Positions 9,786 to 21,091 of a DNA stretch of 40,000 nt are shown here, piece by piece. The DNA lies in contig CM022679.1 of assembly GCA_012295275.1 (NCBI GenBank), positions 23,029,952-23,069,951 on the forward strand, in the 5' to 3' direction. The stretch comes from Chrysomallon squamiferum (Eukaryota > Mollusca > Gastropoda > Neomphalida > Peltospiridae). The notes under the pieces are model-generated. The model did no database searches. It saw only the letters and a program-made list of their open reading frames with translations, and was not told where the DNA came from. Position 1 is the stretch's first letter. Each line of letters opens with the position of its first letter. A program made the position numbers and the translations under genes.

Positions 9786-10033
9786 GAGATTTTTATGATT
9801 ACGGTGATTAAGTAAACGAGATCTAACCCTGCATGTATTACCCAAATTTCTTAACAATAACAGCTGCTCTAAAAATAGTGAATGATGAGTCATTGTGTTT
9901 ATTAGCAGCCAACCTAACGATGAATAACCGATGAAAAGATACTGGTGAATCAAAAACATAACACAAACCTATTACTGGTGTTTTACGTGATAATAAATAG
10001 ACGATAGGTAGAATAACTAATATAATTATCCTT
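9786..10033 (+). repeat. Dispersed repeat family D, copy 2
   Basis: Diverged relative of 6308-6551 in the same orientation. A short (AT)n follows at its right end (about 10032-10051), where copy 1 reads CTCAGTATAT. Confidence 0.7.
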
Positions 10034-10051
10034 ATATATATATATATATAT

Positions 10052-10689
10052 TCCGTGTTTAGGCTAGAATCAAACAAGTGTTATTATCATATTAACGTTG
10101 CTAATTTCAGACACATAAATCATACTAATGTTTTGCTGGTGTTGTTGGATTTTTTGTGTGTTTGTGTGTTTTCTTATTATTATTTTTTTGTTTTGTTTTG
10201 TTTTCGTCTTATAAGTCTATCGATTGACTTAGTGCTGATTTAATATGTTTCATTGTTGATATAATATTTATGTGATTATAAAAGAGTTCACAATCATCAT
10301 AAATAATATAAAACAGATCAAAACAGACGTTTTCCTATGTTTTATCTTACATGACACCCATTAAAATTATAATATTGTGTTCAGTCCTGAAATCTACTTC
10401 CATAGTTTCAGGACTTTATCAAAAAATGTTTTTCCATACTTATTCCATTTAATTTTAAAAGCTTACTGATCCCAAAATTTCATCGAAGTTGCATTTTAAA
10501 ACAAATATTGATCTCTTAATATCTTTTAGTATCTAACTTATAAAATAGAATCTACATGGTTAGAAAAATACATTATCCTTGTTCGACACACAAACACTGA
10601 CATGCATACAGATTTGACTGAGAAAAATAATAATCCCAGATAATGTCATTTTAAGATACAACACATTTTGATCATCTCTTTTGTTATGA
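10052..10689. other. Intergenic, no gene seen
   Basis: AT-rich sequence without coding, RNA or repeat structure that I can support. Confidence 0.6.
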
Positions 10690-10758
10690 ACCTGTAGGTA
10701 AAGACATTCTCGCTCGATTTACATATCAGCCAGTAACTTTATTCTACTTATGCTTACA

Positions 10759-10848
<90 letters not shown>

Positions 10849-11140
10849 GACCCTATTACTACTACTACTACTACTACTAGTATGAAAGCAAGAAAAAAGA
10901 GAAATCCAGAAATCCCAGATTTGTCTGATAAACAGGCAAATCAACGAATTGTGTAGTTTTCAGAATATCGTATATGAAATTGACTATGTTTATTTACTTA
11001 AGATTCTGGGTGGGTTTTTTTGTTATGTTGTCTTGTACTCGTTTTGAACTCTTTGTTCTTCAGGATATCCTTCGTGTTTCTTCAGTGTGTTTATCTGGAA
11101 AAATGTATTGGTGCCACTCTTCGTTAAGTGACTTTATTTA
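10690..11140 (+). repeat. Dispersed repeat with (ACT)n core, copy B
   Basis: Same family as 1335-1790 (opposite strand) and 19085-19500. The ACT array at about 10760-10880 is pure except for one interruption near 10850. Copies B and C occupy equivalent places upstream of the two IFI44-like genes, so the element was probably present before that duplication. Confidence 0.7.
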
Positions 11141-11141
11141 C

Positions 11142-11145
11142 TTTT

Positions 11146-11203
<58 letters not shown>

Positions 11204-11216
11204 CATCATCATCATC
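11142..11216. repeat. (ATT)n microsatellite
   Basis: Triplet array turning to ATC at its right end. Confidence 0.9.
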
Positions 11217-11349
11217 TAGCCATACGTTACGTGTTTGTGATTTGCTTTTATCGGCTCTAAAATAAATGAATATGTCCATATAAAACAGCGATAAGTCACG
11301 GTATGACAATGTAACAGTAATAACATCAAAATTAAATAAACAGCTAAAC

Positions 11350-11351
11350 AA

Positions 11352-11398
<47 letters not shown>

Positions 11399-11399
11399 G
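11350..11399. repeat. (AAAT)n microsatellite
   Basis: Pure tetranucleotide array. Confidence 0.9.
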
Positions 11400-12180
<781 letters not shown>

Positions 12181-12525
12181 TCGCGAACGAACTTTTGAAA
12201 CCTGTAATGGTAAATATCTGAATGATTAGTGATTAATTATTAGATTATGAGCGTATATATTTTTTCTCTTCGTTTTTTTATTTTTCAAAGTAACTACATA
12301 ACGACAGACTAAACTTGAAAAACGAAACCATAATATAATTAGTCCTATGTTACAATCTGAAGTACTTAAATGATTACTATTCAGTGTGAATTGTCATCAG
12401 TAAATTTAATAAGGTATCACTGCAGCTCATTTGCTGGATAAATTTGGATCATTCGATCCAAAGCGGTACATGTCACGTGACTCACTCTATACTCAGTAGG
12501 TTTGTCATACTACCTGAAACTTGTC
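12181..12525. other. Segment present only in the first IFI44-like unit
   Basis: The two 5' flanks align up to a shared TTTTCATAT...TTAA phrase and again from an AAATTAAATATTTC phrase. Between these, copy 1 has about 345 bp that copy 2 lacks. Either an insertion here or a deletion there explains it. No terminal repeats are obvious. Confidence 0.5.
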
Positions 12526-12739
12526 TTTTGTCACTGTGATTATTTTAGTCTTAACCTTTAAATTAAATATTTCATTTTGTGGTATTAGAATTCGTGTTAT
12601 AATATTACAATATTATCATTTTAAAAACCTATGCAATTTAATTACACATTTTTGCAATAATTACTTAAATAAAGTCTCCACTAAATGTCTGTATGTGTGT
12701 GTCTAAGAATTTTATTATTTTATTTTCAGATTTGAAAGA

Positions 12740-13289
12740 ATGGCTGTGGTTTTTAGTGACATTGACAAGAAACAAATTTCAGAATGGATAGGAGGAAACA
12801 AAGATTACACTTTGCTGTTCAAAGCCTCCAGAGATGGATGTAACGCCTCAGACATTTCACACAAGATGTGACTACCAGGGTCCGACTATTACACTCTGTT
12901 ACAATATAGATAACTGTGTGTTTGGTGGATACAACCCACTTAGCTGGAACAGCTCTGGAACATGGACAACAGATAACAATGCTTTTCTCTTTCGACTGAA
13001 ATTTAAAGGAGCTAGTTCTCCCAAAAAATATCCTATTAAAGCAAATAATAACAATGGAATGTTAAATCATAGCGCTCATGGACCAGTATTTGGTTCTGGC
13101 CATGATTTAAGCCTGTTCAAAATAATATTGACAAAACTGGAAACTATTTTCAAGGAAATACTACTTGCAAATTTGGCACTAGTTATGAAGCATATGGTGA
13201 ATCTTTTGACCAGATCACAAACAACAACAGTTATTTGGACATTGAAGTGTATCGCGTCTCGGATGAAAAAACAACACCTTCCAATCGTG
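12740..13289 (+). pseudogene. IFI44-like copy 1, exon 1 (TLDc, frameshifted)
   Basis: Two opposite single-base indels flank a ~270-nt stretch read out of frame relative to the ATG. A pyrimidine-rich acceptor lies just before (AG at 12729-12730), implying an upstream untranslated exon. The best donor is CGTG|GTAAGG at 13289/13290, 39 nt beyond the lost ancestral site and in the same phase. Confidence 0.75.
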
Positions 13290-13475
13290 GTAAGGTCCAA
13301 AGCTATGTTTTTAAAAAAAATAATAAAAGGTAGGTCATTAATATGTATTGTCATAATCACACATGTTCAATATCTCTAAAGAACAATTAGTATAGTTGTA
13401 GATATGTACAAAAAAAAAAAAAAAAATATATATATTTCTTTCTAATTATTAAAATATTAATCATTAATTTTTCAG

Positions 13476-13531
13476 ATGCTTCAAAAGAGCTGGAAAGACT
13501 GTGGCGCAAAATGCCAGAAGTTTCAGTGAAG
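13476..13531 (+). pseudogene. IFI44-like copy 1, exon 2 (linker)
   Basis: 56 nt between TTTTTCAG and GTGAAA, encoding a linker that ends in PEVSVK. Confidence 0.75.
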
Positions 13532-13840
13532 GTGAAAACCAAATAGTAAAACCCAAAATTTAATTTTCAATTTTTTTGTTTCATTTTTAAAATCAAGATT
13601 TAATTTTCAATTGTTTATTTTATTTTCTTTCTTCTTTCAGGATGGCATCTGTGATAAAGTTTTTGCTTTTGGGATATGATAATGTCTTGGTTTAAATTGG
13701 TGTAAAGTATTTCTCTTTTCTACCTGACAGTCATTACTGGTTACTGTATTTTTTTGCGTTACTGTAATTTAAATATAATCTGAAATAAATAAAGGAAACT
13801 GTGAGATTCATATACATTTTTTTCTTTGTTATTTTGTCAG

Positions 13841-14029
13841 TCGCTGAAAACAGATTTAGAGAAATACTGTCCACCAGACAGCACCAAAGTTCCATTTGTA
13901 AACATACTGCTGATTGGTCAAATTGGAGCAGGAAAATCCAGTTTCTTTAACACAGTCAATTCTATTTTCAAAGGGGAGATAACAAGCAAGGCAAGGAGTG
14001 GAACAGCAGAACATAGTCTGACAACTACT
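13841..14029 (+). pseudogene. IFI44-like copy 1, exon 3 (P-loop)
   Basis: 189 nt, phase 0 at both ends. Encodes the P-loop GQIGAGKSS. Confidence 0.85.
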
Positions 14030-14396
14030 GTAATATTGTCTCTATTTAATTCAGTCTTTCAAAAATAACATCTATTTAATTTACAAAATAATACAGTTAT
14101 AATCTTCCATTATGGCAAATCTTTAATCACTGAGCACTTACCTACACAGAATTATTAGGCATATCTATGAAATGACAGAAGCCAGATGGAATCAAAAATA
14201 ACATGTATGACATAATGAATATAAACATTTGAATATTAGCAAAAGTCAGTATCCTCAGATTGTGATTTAAAATCCCTGATTCAGTGAACAAGATGACAAG
14301 TATCATGATGTCTCTGATATATAGGTATTTTCTTTAATGTGTCAGTCAACAAATCATCAAGTTTAGTTGCCAAATCAATTTTAGTAAAGAGACTTT

Positions 14397-14398
<2 letters not shown>

Positions 14399-14461
<63 letters not shown>

Positions 14462-14511
14462 AAAAAAAAAATAAATAAGTAAATAAATAAGTAAATAAAT
14501 AAATAAAATAT
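14399..14511. repeat. (AAT)n, poly(A) and (AAAT)n in copy 1 intron 3
   Basis: AAT array followed by about 20 A and AAAT/AAGT units. The second copy has only an interrupted AAT tract at the same place. Confidence 0.85.
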
Positions 14512-14690
14512 AAAACATTGTCATTTTTCTATTTCTGATATACCTTTATCAAGCACAAACAGTTTAGTTTGCAGCATCTTGAATATAAACTCTAACTCAG
14601 AAAACTATCAAGAATTCATAGTGCTAAAGCTGCTTTTCTTAAACTCTGATAGAAGATGTTAATAATGTGATATCATGTGTCTGTCTCCAG

Positions 14691-14837
14691 TTTCGAATGT
14701 ACCAAATAAAGTCTGGAACATCAGGGAAACCTTTGAAATTTCGACTTTGTGACACCAGAGGTCTTGAAGAAGACATAACTTTGGATCTTGTGGATCTGAT
14801 TGCCATCATAGAAGGACATGTATCAGACAGATTCCAA
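14691..14837 (+). pseudogene. IFI44-like copy 1, exon 4 (DTRG motif)
   Basis: 147 nt, phase 0 at both ends, between CTGTCTCCAG and GTGAGC. Carries the switch II region DTRG. Confidence 0.85.
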
Positions 14838-15171
14838 GTGAGCAAATTCACAGATAATCAGACAACTAATAAACACTATTTATTTGTAAGAAACTATACA
14901 AACAGTTATTTGAGCACGCACACACACTCACTAACTCACACATTCCTGTGTATACATACAATTAGTTGTCAGTTAACATTTTAAGAAAATGAAAATAAAA
15001 CTGTAAATGAATGTCTCCAGAAAGAATGTTTGTTTATTCTCTGACTGTCATTGTGTTCCTTGTGAAGTCTGTTTATCAGTAAGCAGTCATTTCTGTATAT
15101 ATTTATTCTAAAAGTGTATAATAAAAACGTATCTGTATAATCCATCTACATATAATTCTTTTTTCTCTTAG

Positions 15172-15343
15172 TTCAATCCATCAAGTTCAATAACACCAAA
15201 AAGTCCAGGGTACATCAAAAGCCCCACAATGGCTGACCAAATGCACTGCATTGCCTTTGTTGTAGATGGCAGCACTGTGGACATGATGCCAAAGCATATT
15301 ATAGAGTTGTGGAAGAATCTTCAGAAAAGGGCAAATGATTATG
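15172..15343 (+). pseudogene. IFI44-like copy 1, exon 5
   Basis: 172 nt between TTCTCTTAG and GTAAGT. Encodes the conserved HCIAFVVDGS strand. Confidence 0.85.
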
Positions 15344-15467
15344 GTAAGTGCAGTATCAACAACGTGTTAAACATATAGTTAATTGTTATTTTCAAAATTC
15401 GAAATCATTATCATGTTTTTTTTATTATTAAGAGGAAAAAATATTTCACTCTTAATAATATTCATTT

Positions 15468-15473
<6 letters not shown>

Positions 15474-15536
<63 letters not shown>
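15474..15536. repeat. (AAT)n in copy 1 intron 5
   Basis: Pure array immediately before exon 6; absent from the corresponding intron of the second copy. Confidence 0.9.
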
Positions 15537-15579
15537 TGCAAAGTGTTACTTAAATCTCAAACCATTTATATTTTTGCAG

Positions 15580-15983
15580 GATTACCCCAGGTGGTCATTT
15601 TGACCAAAGTGGACAAAGTTTGCCCTGTGGTTAATGAAGATGTCAGCAAAATGTTCCTGAGCAAAGCACTGGAAGATATGACTGAGAAAGTTTCTGAACT
15701 GATGGCAATTCCACAGAATCATGTGTTTCCTGTGAAAAACTACGAGAAAGAAGTAGAGATGGATGAAAATGTCGATCTGTCTTCGCTTATCTGCATCAAA
15801 CGGATGCTACGTTTTGCTGATGATTATTTGGAAGATAATCTGATGAAGATGAAGATTAAATATAGATTAATTCAAGCTCTCTCTGACTGTATATTATATC
15901 AACTTTTAAAATTTAAACATTTGATAAAATATTCATTAATCAGTTGTACCGATCAGAATATTTCTGATAGTTTTGACATGTGA
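15580..15983 (+). pseudogene. IFI44-like copy 1, exon 6 (TKVD, frameshifted tail)
   Basis: Intact up to the conserved LEDNL. A lost G then shifts the frame, giving a long unrelated tail to 15983 instead of the DEA end seen in copy 2. Confidence 0.75.
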
Positions 15984-16700
15984 TAGGCTGGTAACAAATC
16001 CAAATAGGCTAAATACTTTGAGGCAAAAGCTGTTGTGACTTTTTTATCTCTGCATTCTGTCAACAAGGTGAATACGAATATCATTCCAACTGGTATTATT
16101 TCTGAAAGATACTGATCATATCCTTTCATTATCATGAAAGCATTGTCTTGTACTCTTTTTTCTTCTTCTTTTTTTAAACTCTGATTTTATCATATACTTA
16201 AATAAGACAGAATATTGTTCAAGTGTTCTCCAAACAACTGACTTTTTTTAATGGAATAAATATTAGCAGCAGCAGTAGTCAGATATTTCAGATCTGACTA
16301 ATTATCTGCTAATTATATGCGTTAGGAATATTAAAACATGTTGTGTGATTCATTTTAATCCTTTGTAGACAATGTTGTATAACATGGAATTTTATTAAAT
16401 CTTAGATTGATTTTAATATTTTAATATTTTATATACTGTATACATACTAATACTATATATATATATACGAACAAACATACATTCATATATACATATTGAT
16501 TTCCATGATTAATATCTTTTGTTAGTACATGTACTTATTATTTTACAGAAATTACAGAAAATAATTTTCGGTGTTTAACTTTTTTTTCTTAAATTTAATG
16601 GAAAAGAAAAATGTAACTGCTTTTTATAACACATTGGTTACAGGAATAAAGACTGATTTTTATTATCATATTTGTTATTGTTCTTTTTCCTATAGAATTT
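15984..16700 (+). other. 3' region of IFI44-like copy 1, including an insertion
   Basis: The 3'UTR sequence from about 16490 on aligns with copy 2 from about 23850. About 500 bp at roughly 15910-16450 have no counterpart in copy 2. Short self-complementary words (ATCAGAAT/ATTTCTGAT, CTTTCAT/ATGAAAG) occur in the extra piece, but no clear terminal repeats. Confidence 0.5.
16645..16650 (+). terminator. Polyadenylation signal AATAAA, IFI44-like copy 1
   Basis: GGAATAAAG lies at a position conserved with 23998-24003 of copy 2. Confidence 0.6.
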
Positions 16701-17561
16701 TGTTTGTTTGTTTAATATGTTTATATTTGTAAAATGAATACTGTCTCTTTTGATGCTCCAACACATCTTGGCACCAAACACGAAAGACAGAGAGGTAGTC
16801 CTCGCTGCAGTAACAACATACATTCTGAACACAAAACACAAACTTTGGACTCTTTTTTTTTCTTTTCTTTTTATGACACAAAAACAAACAACAGTTATAT
16901 GAATTTATTGACTTACGGATTGATTGGTTGAACAGCTGATGGATCTATGGATGGATCGGCTGGTTGACGGATCAATTTGAATAGCCAATTAAATTAATAA
17001 TTAAAAACAATTACTATATGTACCTAGTTTCAGACCATACTAATCCGGGTTTTTTATGTTTTTTTTTTTTTTAAATATAATAAAAATGAAAATAAGTTCA
17101 TGTTCTTCTTCTTAGCTGCAGGTATTTATAACATCTTTTAAAATAAAATAAAATAAAATAAAATAAAATAAAATGTAAATAAGTTAACTACATTCATGTT
17201 CTTATTCTTTTAAGTTACACTGTTTACAGCATCTTTTAAATCAATAAAAACACCATTGGCAAACAAATAACAAAAAAGCAGACAAGAAGAGAACAAACAA
17301 ACAGGACCCAACCAACACAGACCCGGTGATGACTAGGAGACCTTCAACGCGCTAGACAAGTGCCGGAAACAACAAGGAGCGGATAACGTCTACGAAACAT
17401 CGGAACCGACTCGTTGCGATCCGATATGCTGGACACTCTCAGCTTGCTCTGAGTAGCACGTTAATTTTTTTCATTTCATTTCATTTGTTAGGGCAGAACT
17501 GTAGAACGACTGCCGTGGAACGGTCGCTGTCGAATGAACACACTGGTGTAACTAGTTACAT

Positions 17562-17581
17562 ATAAATAAATAAATAAATAA

Positions 17582-17620
<39 letters not shown>
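17562..17620. repeat. (AAAT)n/(AT)n microsatellite
   Basis: Compound simple repeat. Confidence 0.9.
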
Positions 17621-17622
<2 letters not shown>

Positions 17623-17902
17623 CTGTTTTCATTGCATTAACCCATATGTGACTGGTGTGACAGATTACTACATTTCTGTTCATCTATATTAGTCTTTATG
17701 ACTATACTGAATGTTCAACGCTAGTGCGAACACATTTTTTTTTCTTCTTTTTCTTGTGTTCTAGTGTACAAAAACGTGAATACGGTATTCATAATATACT
17801 GCATACATAGATCCATATCTGATACCCCTATGGAAGCCAACTCGAGTAGTAACCTGCCCGAGACAGATACATACTGTACAACTTAGTGGAATCCTCGTGA
17901 CT

Positions 17903-18175
17903 CCGAGAAATCAGTACTAGAATATACGCCTGTATGTCATATTTACATGTAAATAATAAAAAGTACAAAACAATAAATGAAACAACATTACCAATAATCC
18001 CTATTTTTGTTTAGGAAATTGTAAATATTGTTTCCTTGTAATGACACTGCTAAATGGAATATGATTTAAACAGAAGAAAAATATCACGTATAATAATAGA
18101 CAGTTCCTCTGTTCGAGTATAACACTCCTTGGTATGCACGTCCCGTTGAACACTCATCCGCAGAGAAACTGTGTA
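17903..18175 (+). repeat. Block repeated downstream of both IFI44-like genes, copy 1
   Basis: Matches 24988-25265. Shared words include GAGAAATCAGTACTAGAATA, ATAATAGACA, TTCCTCTGTTCGA and CGCAGAGAAAC/CCGCAGAGAAAC. It is probably the right-hand end of the tandem duplication unit, or an independent repeat carried in it. Confidence 0.65.
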
Positions 18176-18905
18176 TTATTATTAATTATATTTTTTATAT
18201 TGCAGTTATATTAAAGTCAGTTAAATAGAAGCGTGCGACGTAAAACTGAATAAATATTCAAAGGAGTTACCTCACACTGTTATGCCATCTGAATCACCAT
18301 GTCCATTTTAAAATGCACACATTGTTTGTTTCTTGCTTTGTTGGTTTTTTTTTTTTTCTCAAAAAATATAACTGATCAGGGAATTTCTAGTGAAAAAAAA
18401 TAGAAAACTTTCGTTCGATTTTAAACAGGAAAAACATCATTTTCAATGGAAGTTTATGCTGTCTCAAGTGACACTCTTTCTTTGCCTTCTTGTGGCATTA
18501 GAGAAAACGCGAAACGGACGAAAAGTAACAATGTGTATTTTCATTAAAAAGCAATAATAATGAAAAAATAAATAAAACTAAAAATCTGGCTCATTTTCAA
18601 CTAAACAAAAACAAACAGTTCATTGCAAAGATGAAATGCTGCTCATTATGATGGAAGACATTTGTTGTATCTTTGAAGAATAGTTTATTCGAGCCAGGCT
18701 GAGAACAGATGACAATTTTCAGCCGATTCAGGCTTCACGGCCATCTGCAAGGTGAAGGCGCCAAAATCTAACTGTACACAGTTAATTTTTAATGCCATAC
18801 TTTCTTCTTTTCTCAACACACACAAGTGGAATACTAATTTGTGAGTTTAGACAATAATTGTAAGCCCTTATTTCGTTGTACACTTTAACAATATTGTAAA
18901 ACGAT

Positions 18906-18970
18906 GTACAATAAAACTTGCCAGTATCACTGGCTATTTTGTACGATAACAATTTTTTGTTTTATTGTAC
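18906..18970. repeat. Inverted repeat with 12-bp perfect arms
   Basis: GTACAATAAAAC (18906-18917) and its reverse complement (18959-18970) flank 41 bp. Inside is a smaller GCCAGT/ACTGGC hairpin. It lies just before the second duplication unit. Confidence 0.7.
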
Positions 18971-19084
18971 TGCAGTATTCCATATATATCGTGGGTGTTT
19001 CATTGTATTTATGTTGAGGTGTTTTTTTCGGGGGATTGGATTTTTCCTTTAAGTGGAGTCGTAATATAAGTAAGCCAGGTAGCT

Positions 19085-19500
19085 CCTGTTCTTGTGTGAC
19101 TGAAGAAACCCGAAAAATATTTTAGCAAGTAACTTTATCTACATTCGTATTACTATTACAACTACTATTACTATTACTGCAATTAATACTATTAATGCTG
19201 CTGCTGCTCCTATTACTACAACTGCTACTTCTACTACTACTACTACTACTACTACTATTACTGCTACAACTATACAAGCGAGAAACAAGTGAAATCCAGA
19301 TATCCCAAACCTGCTTGATAAATGGCAAGATATCCGAATTCTCAAGTTTTCGGTACCTTGTCTATCAAATCGACAATATTTAAATAGTTTTTCGGTGGTA
19401 GTTTTGCAATGTTATTGGTGTTAGTGTTATTATCTTTCTTTGTGTTTCAGTACATCGTATGCGTTTAACTCTATTAGTCTTTTTTTCTCAAACAGCTGTA
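19085..19500 (+). repeat. Dispersed repeat with (ACT)n-like core, copy C
   Basis: Same family as 1335-1790 and 10690-11140. The trinucleotide core (19150-19265) is shorter and mixed (ACT, GCT, ATT). Flank words GCAAGTAACTTTAT and GAAATCCAGATATCCC are shared with the other copies. Confidence 0.7.
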
Positions 19501-19516
19501 AGTCATTGTATTATTT

Positions 19517-19517
<1 letters not shown>

Positions 19518-19564
<47 letters not shown>
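19518..19564. repeat. (AAT)n microsatellite
   Basis: Triplet array passing into A-rich sequence up to about 19650. Confidence 0.85.
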
Positions 19565-19659
19565 CAACAAAAAACAATAATAAAATTAAAATAAAACTTT
19601 AAAATAAAAATAATGAAATAAAAAAAACATATAAAAAATAAAAAATATATATTAATCTC

Positions 19660-20320
19660 AATTTAGGTCCAGTGGTCGCAAGATTTTAAAAACCTGTTAG
19701 ATTATAAATCAGGTAAGTTAATATTTTTAACTGTTTGACATGATCACCACGCCGACGATATTTGATATTCAGAGAGGTCAATCTATGACCTCGATTCTCC
19801 GTACATCATTCAGGATTAACGAACGTACGTCGTTCATCCACAAAGGTATGGCATTCAAATCGTTTTAACCCGAATCAATTTGATCGATTTTATTTTGTCC
19901 ATCATTTTTATTTATTTATCTTTATCTGTTCTGATTCCCCCCACACCTACTTAAATAAAATTCACTTCGTAAAAAAACGTTCTGTGTGAAATCCAAGAAC
20001 TTTTAGGGAAATGAACCTTATAAGGTCAAAATACTTCCTAGTAGAAGAAAGGGAAAGTAGAGCTTGTATTTTTCCGTGAAATTTTTCGACTTTTTGAGAA
20101 ATAACTTATAGTATCTAAAGAAGATACAGCAATTTAGATTTTCGTTGAATCCAACATTTACTTCTGTGAGTTAAACAAAATTTTATTTAATTCTAACTGA
20201 TATACCTGTAACATAGGGTGTTCATTTTTAAAAAGTTATCGGTATACTGTCAAAGATATAAGTCTCGGTAAGTGTTATTTTCATATCATTAACACAATGT
20301 GATTCTGTCTGTTGTTTTCA
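19660..20320 (+). promoter_or_regulatory. 5' flank of IFI44-like copy 2 with candidate elements
   Basis: Aligned with the flank of copy 1. CCTTATAAGG at 20016-20025 fits the SRF (CArG) consensus exactly and also resembles a TATA region. GAAAGGGAAA at 20047-20056 fits the IRF-binding core GAAANNGAAA and is absent from copy 1. Binding is inferred from consensus only; such words are not rare in A-rich DNA. Confidence 0.35.
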
Positions 20321-20568
20321 ACTGACTTAACTTTTGAATTAAATATTTCGTTTTGTAGTATTACAATTGGTGTTATGATACTACAATATTATGACTTTAA
20401 AATCGTACACAATTTAATGACACCATTTTGCACTAATTAGTTAAATCATGGGACTACTTACCGTATAATAAAAGGAAATGAAACTTTTAATATTTTCATT
20501 TAATATACGTATGTCTGTCTGTCTGTGTGTGTGTCTAAGAATTTTATTATTTTTATTTCAGTGAAAGA

Positions 20569-21091
20569 ATGGCTGTAGTTTTTAGTAACAGTGACAAGAA
20601 ACAGATTTCAGCATGGATAGGAGGAAACAAAGATTACACTTTGCTGTTCAAAGCCTCCACACATGGATGTAACGCTCAGGCATTTCACACAAGATGTGAC
20701 TACCAGGGTCCGACTATTACACTCTGTTACAATATAGATAATTGTGTGTTTGGTGGATACAACCCACTTAGCTGGAACAGCTCTGGAGAATGGACAACAG
20801 ATAAGAATGCTTTTCTCTTTCGACTGAAATTTAAAGGAACTAGTTCACCAAAAAAATATCCTATTAAAGCCAATAATGACAACGGAATGTTAAATGATAG
20901 CTCTTATGGACCAGTATTTGGTTCTGGCCATGATTTAAGCCTGTTCGATACTTATACTGACAAAACTGAAAATTATTTTCAAGGAGATACTACTTGCGAC
21001 TTTGGCACTAGTTATGAAGCATATGGTGAATCTTTTGACGAGATCACAAACAACAACTGTTATTTGGATATTGAAGTGTATGGTGTCTCAG
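20569..21091 (+). CDS. IFI44-like copy 2, exon 1 (TLDc domain)
   Basis: 523 nt ending in CTCAG|GTGAGA, phase 1. The open frame runs on to 21141, but the donor and the conserved next exon show that the extra residues are intronic. Confidence 0.85.

Larger units (their letters stand above)
12740..15983 (+). pseudogene. IFI44-like TLDc-GTPase gene, copy 1 (damaged)
   Basis: Same six-exon layout as the intact gene at 20569-23762: exons 12740-13289, 13476-13531, 13841-14029, 14691-14837, 15172-15343 and 15580-15983. Exon identity is high; exon 3 differs at only about five of 189 bases. The damage is specific. One extra base near 12848-12852 brings a stop at 12869-12871, after 43 residues. One base is missing near 13117-13128, which restores the frame. 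The ancestral exon-1 donor GT is AT at 13263-13264. One base is missing near 15841, so the last residues are replaced by about 47 others before a stop at 15983. The P-loop, DTRG and TKVD motifs remain. It is most likely a recent pseudogene; sequencing error at several independent sites is the alternative. Confidence 0.8.
16701..19084. other. Spacer between the two IFI44-like units
   Basis: Holds an (AAAAT)n array (about 17141-17174), (AAAT)n plus (AT)n at 17562-17620, a moderate-GC island at 17310-17540, and a block at 17903-18175 that recurs after copy 2. Another moderate-GC patch is at 18640-18780, and a short inverted repeat at 18906-18970. No gene could be supported. Confidence 0.55.

Noticed and set aside
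12834-13379. A separate 181-codon gene starting MDVTPQTF
   Set aside because: This is the frameshifted middle of the TLDc exon of copy 1. Its end diverges from the family after a second indel.
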